64,000 bases of DNA, taken from assembly GCF_004217335.1 (NCBI RefSeq), contig NZ_SHMP01000003.1:310001-374000 (forward strand), given 5' to 3'. Below, in pieces: positions 53,893-62,014 of the stretch; the first letter of the stretch is position 1; the number at the start of each line of letters is the position of its first letter. The DNA comes from Natrinema hispanicum (GTDB taxonomy: Archaea > Halobacteriota > Halobacteria > Halobacteriales > Natrialbaceae). A program made the translations under genes and the position numbers. Under the pieces are notes generated by a model. The model was not told where the DNA came from and ran no database searches. It was given only the letters and a program-made list of their open reading frames with translations.

Positions 53893-54012
53893 ACGAATGC
53901 GTGTCAGCCAACACCTAAGAGCGATTCGCCTCACAGAATGCGACCGAACCAGTTCGACACGAAATTCGAGCGTTCCGGTCACCCTAAGTTCTCCCGCTCC
54001 AAAGAGACGAGT

Positions 54013-55068
54013 ATGCAACACAGCGAACTCGGCGAGTCCGGAGTCGAGGTCAGCGAAGTCGGCTTCGGCGCATGGACCGTCGGTACCGACTGGTGGGGCG
54101 ACCGCTCCGAAGACGACGCCATCGAAATGCTCCAGTATGCAGTCGAGCAGGGGATCACCTACTTCGATACGGGCGACGTCTACGGCCACGGCCACAGCGA
54201 GGAACTGGTCGGGCAGGCACTGGCCGAGGTCCGCGACGAGGTGACCATCGCCACCAAGGTCGGCTACGACTTCTACAACAACCCACAGGCCGGCCACGGC
54301 GAACTCCCCAAGGAGATGGACCCCGAGTATCTCCGGGAGGCCGTCGAGAAGAGCTTAGATCGCCTCGAGATGGACTCCGTCGACGTGCTCCAACTGCACA
54401 ACGCCGACGTCGACGAAATCACGCCCGACGTCCTCGAGTTGTTCGACGAACTCGAAGAAGAGGGCAAGATCGACGCCACCGGCCTTGCGCTGGGCCCCTC
54501 GATCGGCTGGCTCGCCGAGGGCGACCTCGCGATCGAAGAGGAGTTCGACTCCGTGCAACTCGTCTGGAACGTCTTAGAACAGGAGGTCGGCAACCACTTC
54601 CTCGAGACGATCGAGCGGACCGGCTCGTCGACCAGCCTGATCCCCCGCGTGCCACACTCCTCGGGTATCCTCAACGAACAGGTCACGCCCGAGACCGAAC
54701 TCGAGGAGGGCGATCACCGCGGCTTCCGCCCCGACGAGTGGTACGAGACCGGCTGGGAGAAACTCGAGAAACTGCGCTTCTTAGAGCGAGACGGCGAGCG
54801 GACGATGGGACAGGCCTCGATCGCGTGGCTACTCTCCCACGAGCCCGTCGCGACCGTCACCCCGACGTTCCGCACGAAAGCGGATATCGACGAGTGGGCA
54901 GCCGCAAGCGACGTGCCAAAGCTCTCCGACGAAGAAATGGATCGCGTCGCGGAGCTCTACGAGAACGACTTCGACATCGACCGTGACGACGGCATGGACG
55001 CGCTGCGCTCGTCGGTCGACGGTGAAGACATCGAGTCCGCCGGACTGGACAAGCTCGCGGCTGACTGA
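54013..55068 (+). CDS. aldo/keto reductase
   Basis: 351 residues. The catalytic tetrad is visible: the Asp and Tyr of YFDTGDVYGHGHSEELVG, the lysine in TIATKVGYDF, and the histidine in VDVLQLHNADV. The TIM-barrel and C-terminal cofactor segment (LSHEPVATVTPTFRTKADID) are standard. It reduces an aldehyde or ketone with NADPH; the substrate is unknown. The ATG at 54013 is taken from the typical MQHSELGESGVEVSEVGFG beginning. The C-terminal tail is long and acidic. Confidence 0.9.
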   Translation: MQHSELGESGVEVSEVGFGAWTVGTDWWGDRSEDDAIEMLQYAVEQGITYFDTGDVYGHGHSEELVGQALAEVRDEVTIATKVGYDFYNNPQAGHGELPKEMDPEYLREAVEKSLDRLEMDSVDVLQLHNADVDEITPDVLELFDELEEEGKIDATGLALGPSIGWLAEGDLAIEEEFDSVQLVWNVLEQEVGNHFLETIERTGSSTSLIPRVPHSSGILNEQVTPETELEEGDHRGFRPDEWYETGWEKLEKLRFLERDGERTMGQASIAWLLSHEPVATVTPTFRTKADIDEWAAASDVPKLSDEEMDRVAELYENDFDIDRDDGMDALRSSVDGEDIESAGLDKLAAD

Positions 55069-55113
55069 TCGAGCCACTGCGGCAGACTCGAGCGGTCACA
55101 CCCGTGGACGTCG

Positions 55114-55389
55114 CTATTCGTTGGGAGACGACGACTCCGTGAGTCGGAACTCGAACTCGAGTTTGCCGTCCGTCCGTACGTCGACGCCGCCGAGTTGCTC
55201 CGAGAGCTGATCCCGTGCTCGAGCGCTCGGCTCGATGGTGACGGAGACGCTGTTGCTATTGGCGTTGTACGAGATGTTCCCCACCGTCACGTCGAACTCG
55301 AAAAAGTCCGGAACGTCCTCCCGAAGCTGTGTTCTGACGTCGTCGATATCCGACCGCACGTCGGCCATCTCCTCGTTGAGCGAACTCAT
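55114..55389 (-). CDS. small conserved haloarchaeal protein
   Basis: 91 residues. Starts with a helix (MSSLNEEMADVRSDIDDVRTQL), then beta-rich FFEFDVTVGNISYNANSNSVSVTIE, a short helix, and GKLEFEFRLTE. It is acidic, with no cysteines or membrane segment. I do not recognise the family. An upstream box cannot be told apart from the AT-rich background. Convergent with the aldo/keto reductase across a 45-bp gap. Confidence 0.65.
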   Translation of the reverse strand: MSSLNEEMADVRSDIDDVRTQLREDVPDFFEFDVTVGNISYNANSNSVSVTIEPSARARDQLSEQLGGVDVRTDGKLEFEFRLTESSSPNE

Positions 55390-55473
55390 AGATACTGGTA
55401 TGTGATACCACCCCGTAACGGTTTATCCTGTTCGGTCGCCCTCGTAACGGGTCCTGTAACTCAGCTGGTGCGT

Positions 55474-55794
55474 TCAGGTCGGCATTCGAAGCGCGTACAG
55501 GATCGCGAGCAATCCACAGAGCTGGCTACACTGGCTGAGGACAGCGGCGAACGACTCCGAAACGAACGGCAGCGCCACGTAGAGCACCAACAGGGCGAAC
55601 GGAACCGCAAGCGCTAGCGCGAACCCGACGGCGATGAACAACATCGGTCGACTGTCGTTTCGCCGGTAGCCCCGGTATGCCTGGTAGGCGATAAACAGGC
55701 CGACGAGTGCGCTCAGAACGTCGGTCGCCTGCACGAACGTCGTGACCCACTCCGGCGGCAGCGCGGGGTCCCAGAGCTGCATCGATCCCTGCAC
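55474..55794 (-). CDS. membrane protein coupled to a winged-HTH gene (DUF7521-like)
   Basis: 106 residues from a GTG at 55794, one base behind the TGA of the upstream regulator; the ATG at 55782 is an alternative start. Three helices: VLSALVGLFIAYQAYRGYRR, MLFIAVGFALALAVPFALLVLYVAL and a C-terminal stretch with the LCGLLAILYALRM end. The motif RGYRRNDSRPMLFIAVGFALAL is characteristic of this haloarchaeal membrane family, often paired with an HTH regulator. The pair may form a sensor-regulator unit, which is an inference. Confidence 0.8.
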   Translation of the reverse strand: MQGSMQLWDPALPPEWVTTFVQATDVLSALVGLFIAYQAYRGYRRNDSRPMLFIAVGFALALAVPFALLVLYVALPFVSESFAAVLSQCSQLCGLLAILYALRMPT

Positions 55795-55795
55795 G

Positions 55796-56140
55796 TCATA
55801 TCCCCTCGATGAGTCTCGTAAAGCGGTCGGCGATGTCTTCGCGACGGTCGATATGCAGCGTTAACCCGCCGTCCTCGAGTTCGACGGTGATCCGCGCGAG
55901 GTTCGTCGCGTAGACGGTTCGGTGATGGCCCCGGTCGGGATCCGGCTTGGTTCGTTCGACGAGGAGGCCACACTCGCGGAGGTCCTCCAACCGCCGATAT
56001 ACCGTGGGTTTCGACGCCTCGCAGTGCTCGCTCAACGTGGTGGCTGACATGGGTTCCTGGCTCGTCTGGGTGAGGATCGTACGCACCGTCGGGTCCTCGA
56101 GCAAGGCCCCGATCGTCTCGACGTCGACCTCCTCACTCAC
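55796..56140 (-). CDS. winged-helix transcriptional regulator (ArsR-like)
   Basis: 114 residues from the GTG at 56140 (VSEEVDVETIGALLEDPTVRTIL). A TATA-like CTTTATGTC is centred about 29 bases upstream, supporting this leaderless GTG over an ATG 100 bases further up. Helix-turn-helix: SATTLSEHCEASKPTVYRRLEDLRECGLL. A wing follows at RGHHRTVYATNLARITVEL. The membrane partner gene starts one base after its stop. The target is unknown. Confidence 0.83.
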   Translation of the reverse strand: MSEEVDVETIGALLEDPTVRTILTQTSQEPMSATTLSEHCEASKPTVYRRLEDLRECGLLVERTKPDPDRGHHRTVYATNLARITVELEDGGLTLHIDRREDIADRFTRLIEGI

Positions 56141-56242
56141 GGTTGGAGAGTGTACAGAGAAGAGACATAAAGGGGTTTCCGCGACTGCAGCGCGTGCAGT
56201 CGCGCGCGACGGGTTTTGCCCTTGGGCCACGTCGGTCGACAC

Positions 56243-56692
56243 ATGACGCCATCGACCCGCTCGTCGGGCACGCTCGAGCGACTCATCGAACGAGCTCGCC
56301 GCGTCGTGACGCGGTTCGCATCGCCGACGGACGGCCCCGCTGGTGGCTGGCTTCGACCAACCGCAGCCGGCGGCCTGCTCGTCGTCCTCGCAAGCGTCAC
56401 GATGAGTCTTGCCGCCGCTCCAGTCCTCGGGGACAGCGTTCGCATTCGCTGGAGCATTGGCACCTACTACGGCCCCGAGTATGCCCCGACGCCTCTCGCG
56501 CTGGCCACGTTCCCAGCCCTTGTCGCGGTGATCTACGTCGGCTTTCGAGCGCTTGTGTGGGGCCTCGAGCGCGCCGGTGCGTTCGATGCAACCGACGACC
56601 TCGTCCGATCCGTCTACGAACTATGTGCGCTAGTTACCCTGCTGGCGCTCGTGTTCGTCCAGATCGTGTTTATCGTGGCGAACCTCCTGTAA
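56243..56692 (+). CDS. membrane protein, three predicted helices
   Basis: 149 residues from the ATG at 56243. A basic N-terminal part (ERLIERARRVVTRFA) precedes helix 1 (GGLLVVLASVTMSLAAAPVLG), a 16-residue loop (RIRWSIGTYYGPEYAPT), helix 2 (LALATFPALVAVIYVGFRALVWG) and helix 3 (SVYELCALVTLLALVFVQIVFIV). No family is recognised. It is divergent from the winged-HTH gene. Confidence 0.65.
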   Translation: MTPSTRSSGTLERLIERARRVVTRFASPTDGPAGGWLRPTAAGGLLVVLASVTMSLAAAPVLGDSVRIRWSIGTYYGPEYAPTPLALATFPALVAVIYVGFRALVWGLERAGAFDATDDLVRSVYELCALVTLLALVFVQIVFIVANLL

Positions 56693-56803
56693 GAACGGTC
56701 ACGATAGCTGACAGTGAGGGCTCGACCACGACGGAATCGATGCAATCGTCGGCCCCAACGAGGGACACGTCACCGTTCGAGCGACGAGCGTCACGGTCGA
56801 TGA

Positions 56804-56811
56804 CTTATATA
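56804..56811 (+). promoter_or_regulatory. TATA box of the 44-residue zinc-ribbon gene
   Basis: CTTATATA centred near 56808. The expected transcription start is near 56835, leaving an approximately 50-base leader before the ATG at 56887, an exception to the leaderless pattern seen elsewhere in the window. Confidence 0.4.
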
Positions 56812-56886
56812 TGCCCCTCCATATCTGGGCCCCTCGTCTAACCCGAACGGTCCCGTCTCTCTAGACGTGCCAGCACACTCAGACCT

Positions 56887-57021
56887 ATGACATCATACGA
56901 GTTTACCTGCCCGGACTGCCAGCGGTCGATCACGGTAACAGACCCGATGCGAGCGGCGACGCTGGCCAACGGCTGTCCGGTCTGCGGACGATCGGTGACG
57001 GAAGGCAACTTCGCACTCTGA
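56887..57021 (+). CDS. 44-residue zinc-ribbon protein
   Basis: MTSYEFTCPDCQRSITVTDP followed by MRAATLANGCPVCGRSVTEG and NFAL. Two CPxC knuckles, 24 residues apart, form a four-cysteine zinc site. The protein is too short for standard gene thresholds, but the cysteine spacing, the start and the promoter-like upstream box make it credible. Haloarchaeal genomes carry many such micro-zinc-ribbons (the DUF7560 type comes to mind). Some affect growth or biofilm traits when deleted in Haloferax; the role of this one is unknown. Confidence 0.75.
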   Translation: MTSYEFTCPDCQRSITVTDPMRAATLANGCPVCGRSVTEGNFAL

Positions 57022-57177
57022 GGGCTCGAGCGGCGAACCACAGGCTCGACGCGCCATCGACGGCTCGAACGAACCGCCTTTTCTCACGTACGGCTCGCAG
57101 ACCATATAGGGCCCTTACCCTCCTTTAATATCATCTATGACAGGTTTTTACGGTAGAACATCGTGGTATCTGGTACC

Positions 57178-57630
57178 ATGACTGATGTCACGTACGTCCA
57201 GAAGGCGTGTGCCTACATCACTCGCGGACCCGGCGAACTCCTAGTCTTCGAAGGGCCGGGCCACGACGGGCTCCAGATTCCGAAAGGAACTCTCGAGCAT
57301 GGCGAGTCGCCTCGGGAGGCGCTGTTCAGGGAGGTTCGCGAGGAGAGCGGGCTCGGCACGCTGAGTGACACCCGCCATCTGACGACCGACGTCTGGACGC
57401 GACGGGCAGGCAGGCGGTACGTCCGCCACTTCTTTCATGCGACAGTGCACGAACCCCGCGACCGGTGGACCCACACCGTCACTGACGGCGGGGCCGAACA
57501 CGGCGCAACGTTTTCGTTCCAGTGGGTTCGGCCGACGACCGTACAGGCGTTCGCGCTCGAGCTCGACGAGTACGTTGGCCTGTTGCCGACCGTGTCCCGA
57601 ACCGACGAGGTTTCGACCCTCTCGGACTGA
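57178..57630 (+). CDS. NUDIX hydrolase
   Basis: 150 residues from the ATG at 57178. The Nudix box is GTLEHGESPREALFREVREE followed by SG, matching G(x5)E(x7)REUxEExGU. Preceding strand: KACAYITRGPGELLVFEGPG. It would hydrolyse a nucleoside diphosphate linked to another moiety with Mg2+. The substrate is unknown. A longer reading upstream is possible but is not protein-like. No neighbour suggests a pathway. Confidence 0.88.
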   Translation: MTDVTYVQKACAYITRGPGELLVFEGPGHDGLQIPKGTLEHGESPREALFREVREESGLGTLSDTRHLTTDVWTRRAGRRYVRHFFHATVHEPRDRWTHTVTDGGAEHGATFSFQWVRPTTVQAFALELDEYVGLLPTVSRTDEVSTLSD

Positions 57631-57647
57631 ACCGACCGTCGACTGTC

Positions 57648-59078
57648 CTACGAGAGCGCGCGCTCGACAGCTTCCGCGACATCCATCGCTTTTGCAGCCA
57701 GTTCGTCCGACACCAGCCCGGCATCGACAGCGTCCTCGAGTTCGTCCGCGTCGACGATCTCGACCGTTCCATCAGGCTGGCGGATCACGTCGACGTAGAG
57801 GTCGACGTACCGCACGCAGTCGGGGAAGAGTTCGACCGGCGTACAGACGTTGACGTAGGTCCCCTTCGACGTGCCGTCGGCGGCCTTGTAGGTCGTCGGA
57901 TACCACCACCGGCCCTCGCGGAACTTCGTCACGGCCACGTCGCCGTCGTCTTTGGGAGTGCCGAGCGCGTCGTAGCTGCCACCGCCACGCATCGAGCGCT
58001 CGAGCGTGAGCTTGCCCTCGGGGTCCCAGTCGGTGACCTCGCCGCGACCGAGCGAGATCAGTCGGCCGTCGGGTTTGCCGTGGCCGATCTCGAGACGATC
58101 GCCGGTCGTGGGGCCGAACTGACGCGTGACGGCTGCAAACGGGAAGTCATCGCCAGCCGCGGCATCGTCGGCCGACCCACAGACGGCCTCCGCGAAGTCG
58201 ACCGCCGCGCTTGCGGCGCGATCGGCTGCCTTCGTCCGGTGGTGACCCGGCATCGTCGTCTCCACGTGCCGGCGGACTCCATCGAGCGCGAATCGGGACT
58301 GGCGGCCGAACCAGCCCCACGCGGTTCGCTGGGGAGCGGCAAGCAGCGCCGGCTCGCCCGGCTCGTCGGGTGCGTCGGCGAGTTCGTCCTCGAGCAGGCG
58401 CGCGCGATTCGCCGCGTCCTCGAGGGCGGTGCCCATCGCCTCGAGATCCGCATCGGCCGCGGCGTGTTGCCAGCGGACTCCCCAGCCGTCAGGCACATCA
58501 ACCGAGAGCAGGTCGGTCATGCCGACGAGTTCGTCCGCGCGCTCGCCGCGCATCGCCGCCGAGACGCCAGTTCGATCCCGCGAAAGGGTACAGAGTCCGC
58601 CACCCACCTCGAGGGTCGGCCGCACGAGTGGTCGATCGTCGTCCCATGGCGGTGTGGGCTCGGTGACCTGCACCCGGTAGCGATTGCCGGCCTCGACGTA
58701 GCCGTCGACGTCGTCGTAGCTGAGATAGCCCCGCCTGCCGTCGCCGAGATCAACGACGGCACCGCTGCCGCCGTCGGCATCGAGTACCTCGGCGTCGAAG
58801 ACCGCGCCACGGGCGACGTCGTCGTCCCAGCGGAAGGTATCGATCGCAAGCCCCTCGAGTTCGGCCATGGCCGTCTCGACCGCGTTGGGATCACCCGACA
58901 CCTCGACACCCTGCCGGTCGCGGGTGGTCTCGATCGAGACGTCGGCCGGAACGGTGTCGAACGACTGATCGAACCGCTCCCGAATCGGGTCGGAGGCCTG
59001 AACGACTTCGAAATCGGCCTCGCTCAGCAGCTGGGTAATTGCCGTCGTGTAGATTCCGCGGACGCGCGCCGTCGTCAT
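57648..59078 (-). CDS. fau-1: probable ribonuclease FAU-1 (AU-1/RNase E/G-like)
   Basis: 476 residues from the ATG at 59078 (MTTARVRGIYTTAITQLL). The S1-like N-terminal part includes GAVVDLGDGRRGYLSYDDV. The AU-1 core is CTLSRDRTGVSAAMRGERADE, and the C-terminal domain contains WWYPTTYKAADGTSKGTYVNVCTPVELFP, ending in a DUF402-like block (YVDLYVDVIRQPDG). FAU-1 proteins bind AU-rich RNA and cleave precursor 5S rRNA. It overlaps nothing, and is followed by a small protein gene upstream on the same strand. Confidence 0.88.
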   Translation of the reverse strand: MTTARVRGIYTTAITQLLSEADFEVVQASDPIRERFDQSFDTVPADVSIETTRDRQGVEVSGDPNAVETAMAELEGLAIDTFRWDDDVARGAVFDAEVLDADGGSGAVVDLGDGRRGYLSYDDVDGYVEAGNRYRVQVTEPTPPWDDDRPLVRPTLEVGGGLCTLSRDRTGVSAAMRGERADELVGMTDLLSVDVPDGWGVRWQHAAADADLEAMGTALEDAANRARLLEDELADAPDEPGEPALLAAPQRTAWGWFGRQSRFALDGVRRHVETTMPGHHRTKAADRAASAAVDFAEAVCGSADDAAAGDDFPFAAVTRQFGPTTGDRLEIGHGKPDGRLISLGRGEVTDWDPEGKLTLERSMRGGGSYDALGTPKDDGDVAVTKFREGRWWYPTTYKAADGTSKGTYVNVCTPVELFPDCVRYVDLYVDVIRQPDGTVEIVDADELEDAVDAGLVSDELAAKAMDVAEAVERALS

Positions 59079-59145
59079 CGGTTCCCCTCCGTCGTCCGTC
59101 GTGGATCGCTCGAGCGCGATCCGCCGGTGGCCGCGAACATGGCGA

Positions 59146-59523
59146 TCACCGCAGCGTCTCGCGGTCGGGCGCGAACCGCACCCGATCGTCGATCGTCGGC
59201 CCAAGCGTCAGTTCAACGGAGCCATCGTCCAGCAGCCGGCCGTCCTCGATCGAGACGCCCCACGTGTCGAACCGGAGCCAGCCGCGCATCTCGTCGGCGT
59301 GGGTCGTGATGTCGGCATACTCGACGGTGTGCTCGGGATAGTCGACAGTCGAGTGGGCCATCTCCATATCGGAATAGACGGTGTCGTGTTCGTCGAAGAA
59401 GTCCTCGAGCGCCGCCGCGTCTTCGGCGACGGCCTCGACGACGGCTTCCGAAGCGGCCTGGAGGTCGTCGGTCTCGAGGCCGACGTCGCGAAGCGCCTGC
59501 TGAGTTCGCTGGTCGAAATGCAT
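59146..59523 (-). CDS. small conserved haloarchaeal protein (DUF7532-like)
   Basis: 125 residues from the ATG at 59523 (MHFDQRTQQALRDVGLETDDL). N-terminal helices run to about residue 45 (AVVEAVAEDAAALEDFF). A beta-rich C-terminal half begins near MAHSTVDYPEHTVEYADITTH and continues WGVSIEDGRLLDDGSVELTLG. Highly acidic. No catalytic motif is evident. It lies 67 bp upstream of FAU-1 on the same strand and may be co-transcribed. The DUF label is from memory. Confidence 0.75.
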   Translation of the reverse strand: MHFDQRTQQALRDVGLETDDLQAASEAVVEAVAEDAAALEDFFDEHDTVYSDMEMAHSTVDYPEHTVEYADITTHADEMRGWLRFDTWGVSIEDGRLLDDGSVELTLGPTIDDRVRFAPDRETLR

Positions 59524-59689
59524 AGCCGCCGGTTGGGCCGGGAGACCTTTGATCATTCCGAGTTCGTGCCGGTCGGCCGGCCGCTGCGTTGAGTAGACAC
59601 GCATCTGCCGGAATCATCAGCCTGGCTGTCGTTCCGGTCACGAGTACTGTAGGCGAAACGTTTGATACTGGGAACTGCCAACAGTGCGC

Positions 59690-60115
59690 ATGAGTGGCGA
59701 ACTCTACAGAACGGACCTCGACGATGAACTGGCAACCGGTATTGTCAGTGCCGCACGCACCAGTCTCGGTGACACGCTTCGCAGTGTCATCTACTTCACG
59801 CCGTCGGCGTTCGACATCCTGTATCTCCGGCAGGATCTTTACGGCTCGACGGCCGACGCCCGCGATGCCAAAGCGCAACTGGTCGAGTTCGAACAAGCCG
59901 GCTTCTCCGAGGTCCCTGTTCGGACGACGATCGCCCGCGAAGAGAGTCGTTCGGACATCGGCGACTACGAATTTACCGTCCGGTTCCACGAGAGCGGGTT
60001 CGTCGTCCGGGTGCTCCAGCGCGACGTCGGCGTCCTGCTGACGATCGACAGTATGGACGTCAACGCGTTCGAAGACGCCGCCATCGCGATTCAGACATTC
60101 CTCCACGGCGAGTAG
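59690..60115 (+). CDS. conserved haloarchaeal protein (DUF7522-like)
   Basis: 141 residues from the ATG at 59690 (MSGELYRTDLDDELATGI). A TATA-like TTTGATACTGG centred near 59663 is about 27 bases upstream. Alternating beta and helix: LRSVIYFTPSAFDILYLRQDL, EFTVRFHESGFVVRVLQRDVGVLLTIDSM, and a C-terminal AFEDAAIAIQTFLHGE. The layout recalls haloarchaeal proteins that associate with sensory or regulatory genes, but none is adjacent. Function unknown. Confidence 0.78.
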   Translation: MSGELYRTDLDDELATGIVSAARTSLGDTLRSVIYFTPSAFDILYLRQDLYGSTADARDAKAQLVEFEQAGFSEVPVRTTIAREESRSDIGDYEFTVRFHESGFVVRVLQRDVGVLLTIDSMDVNAFEDAAIAIQTFLHGE

Positions 60116-60272
60116 ACCGCCTCGGGTCACGCTCCGAGGCACTCGGTCTGGCCCGTCTGTAGAGCGCTGACTCGAGCAGCGTCACGACGATCCAAATGGG
60201 AGAGACTGGCGATGCAACGCTCGCGTCGCCGATTGCCGAACCTATACCGGGCCAGCGCGCCAACGAATAGCC

Positions 60273-61289
60273 ATGCAGCGCAGGCACGACCCGGTCGAGC
60301 GAGCCGAGGAGCGACGTGGCGACGGAACCGTCGATCTCTACGACATCTCGACGTGGGAGCCCCGATCGGCCGTCGATCTGCTCGCGTACACACTCTACAG
60401 TACGGTTAGCTACGGACTCCGTGCACTCGTCTTGCTGACCGCCATCGCAATCACCGTCTCGTTGCTCGTCTCACCGGCCGCGATCGTCCTCGAGGACCCG
60501 TTCGTCGCGGTCTTCCTTGGGCTCTCGGTCGTCCCCGCAGGGTTGCTCGCGACCTACATCTGGTATGCAGATATCACGACGAGCGAGCCGCTTGGGTTGC
60601 TCGTGGCGACCTTTCTGCTCGCGGTCCTCTTCGCGACGTTTGCAGCCCTTATCAATTCGCTCAGTCAGGCAGTTCTCGGCTTCGGTAGCGGCGTGTTCTT
60701 TTTTTATCTGATCGTCGGCCCCGTCGAGGAGACGGTCAAACTCCTCGCCGTCTACGTGTTTGCCTATCGAAGCAGCAGCTTCACCGCCGTCATCGATGGG
60801 GCTGTCTACGGGGCCGTCGCCGGACTTGGCTTTGCGGCCATCGAAAACGCCGTCTACATCAGCCGCGTCATCGGCGAAGCAAGTCCCGAAGTAAACCTCT
60901 TCGTTACCGCCAGCGGGATCGCGACGGTCCGCGCGCTGGCCGGTCCCGGCCACGTCATCTATTCGGCGATCGCGGGCTACTACCTCGGCTTAGCGAAGTT
61001 CAACCAAGAGTACGCCGGCCCGATCGTCCTCAAAGGGTTGCTCATTGCCGCGTTCGTCCACGGCACGTACAACGTCACGGTCGGCATCGTTCCACAGCTC
61101 CTTGCCGACGCCCTGCCCGTCGGCTACGGCGTCGCATTCGTGGGGTATGTAATCGGCTACGATCTCACGATCGGCTACTACCTCTATCGAAAACTCGCCC
61201 GCTACCGGGACGCGTATCTGACGCTCAGTGACGACGACGTCGAGACGCCACGTCCGGAATTGACCGAATTCGAGCCACCACAACGCTGA
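60273..61289 (+). CDS. PrsW family intramembrane metalloprotease
   Basis: 338 residues, roughly eight or nine helices after a charged N-terminus. The PrsW motifs are VEETVKLLAVYVF (EExxK), GFAAIENAVYI (ENxxY), then ALAGPGHVIYSAIAGYYLG and AAFVHGTYNV (the histidines). PrsW cleaves anti-sigma factors in Bacillus; in archaea the substrates are unknown. Together with the rhomboid (1694) and two site-2 proteases (28456, 35134), this makes four intramembrane proteases in 64 kb. CCTATACC near 60245 is 28 bases upstream of the ATG, suggesting a leaderless transcript. Confidence 0.9.
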   Translation: MQRRHDPVERAEERRGDGTVDLYDISTWEPRSAVDLLAYTLYSTVSYGLRALVLLTAIAITVSLLVSPAAIVLEDPFVAVFLGLSVVPAGLLATYIWYADITTSEPLGLLVATFLLAVLFATFAALINSLSQAVLGFGSGVFFFYLIVGPVEETVKLLAVYVFAYRSSSFTAVIDGAVYGAVAGLGFAAIENAVYISRVIGEASPEVNLFVTASGIATVRALAGPGHVIYSAIAGYYLGLAKFNQEYAGPIVLKGLLIAAFVHGTYNVTVGIVPQLLADALPVGYGVAFVGYVIGYDLTIGYYLYRKLARYRDAYLTLSDDDVETPRPELTEFEPPQR

Positions 61290-61318
61290 CTCACACGGTC
61301 GAGCGTCGGGCTCGCAAC

Positions 61319-61930
61319 TCAGTCGTCTTCAAATCGTGCTTCGAGCAACCGTTCGACGTACTTCGCGAGCACGTCGACCTCGAGATGCACCGGATCGCCG
61401 GGTTCTTTCTCCGAAAGCGTCGTCATATCGTAGGTCGTTGGGATGATCGCAACGGTCACCCGACCGGCATCCGCGTCGAGATCGGCGACGGTCAGACTGA
61501 TTCCATCGAGCGTGATCGAGCCCTTCTCGACGACGTAACGGTCGTATCCCTCCGGAAGCTCGAACTCGAAGAACCAGTCTTCCTCGACTGACTCGACGTT
61601 CGTCACCGTCGCAACCGCATCGACGTGGCCCTGCACGACGTGGCCATCAAATCGGCCGTCGGCCGGCATCGCCCGCTCGAGATTGACCGCGTCGCCGACC
61701 TCGAGCTCGCCGAGATAGGTCCGCTCGACGGTTTCGGTCGCTAAGAAGACCTCGAACCACGCGCCCTCGTCGTATCGCTCGACGGTGAGACACGCGCCGC
61801 TGACGCTGATGCTCTGGCCGTGCTCGAGGCCCGTCGCGACCTCGTCGGCACCGATCCGCAGTCGAAGGCCGTCGTCGGTCCGCTCGCGGGCGACGATCTC
61901 GCCGGTCTCCTCGACGATCCCCGTAAACAT
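61319..61930 (-). CDS. ribE: riboflavin synthase (alpha type)
   Basis: 203 residues from the ATG at 61930 (MFTGIVEETGEIV, the canonical beginning). Two tandem lumazine-binding beta-barrels: SISVSGACLTVERYDEG with FEVFLATETVERTYLG in the first, then GHVVQGHVDAVATV and GSITLDGISLTVADLDADAG in the second, and VHLEVDVLAKYVERLL at the end. It dismutates 6,7-dimethyl-8-ribityllumazine to riboflavin. Most archaea use a different riboflavin synthase; the bacterial-type enzyme is known in haloarchaea and probably came by transfer. No other rib gene is adjacent. Confidence 0.94.
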   Translation of the reverse strand: MFTGIVEETGEIVARERTDDGLRLRIGADEVATGLEHGQSISVSGACLTVERYDEGAWFEVFLATETVERTYLGELEVGDAVNLERAMPADGRFDGHVVQGHVDAVATVTNVESVEEDWFFEFELPEGYDRYVVEKGSITLDGISLTVADLDADAGRVTVAIIPTTYDMTTLSEKEPGDPVHLEVDVLAKYVERLLEARFEDD

Positions 61931-62014
61931 ATCTCCAAGTGACGGGCGATGGGGGAAAGCCGTTCCGGGTCCGGCCCACAGCGGAGCCACGTCTAGGTGC
62001 TCGCAGTCGGGACG

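Noticed and set aside
55447..55500. TAACTCAGCTGG... resembling a tRNA D-arm
   Set aside because: No acceptor pairing, anticodon arm or T-arm can be formed around it.
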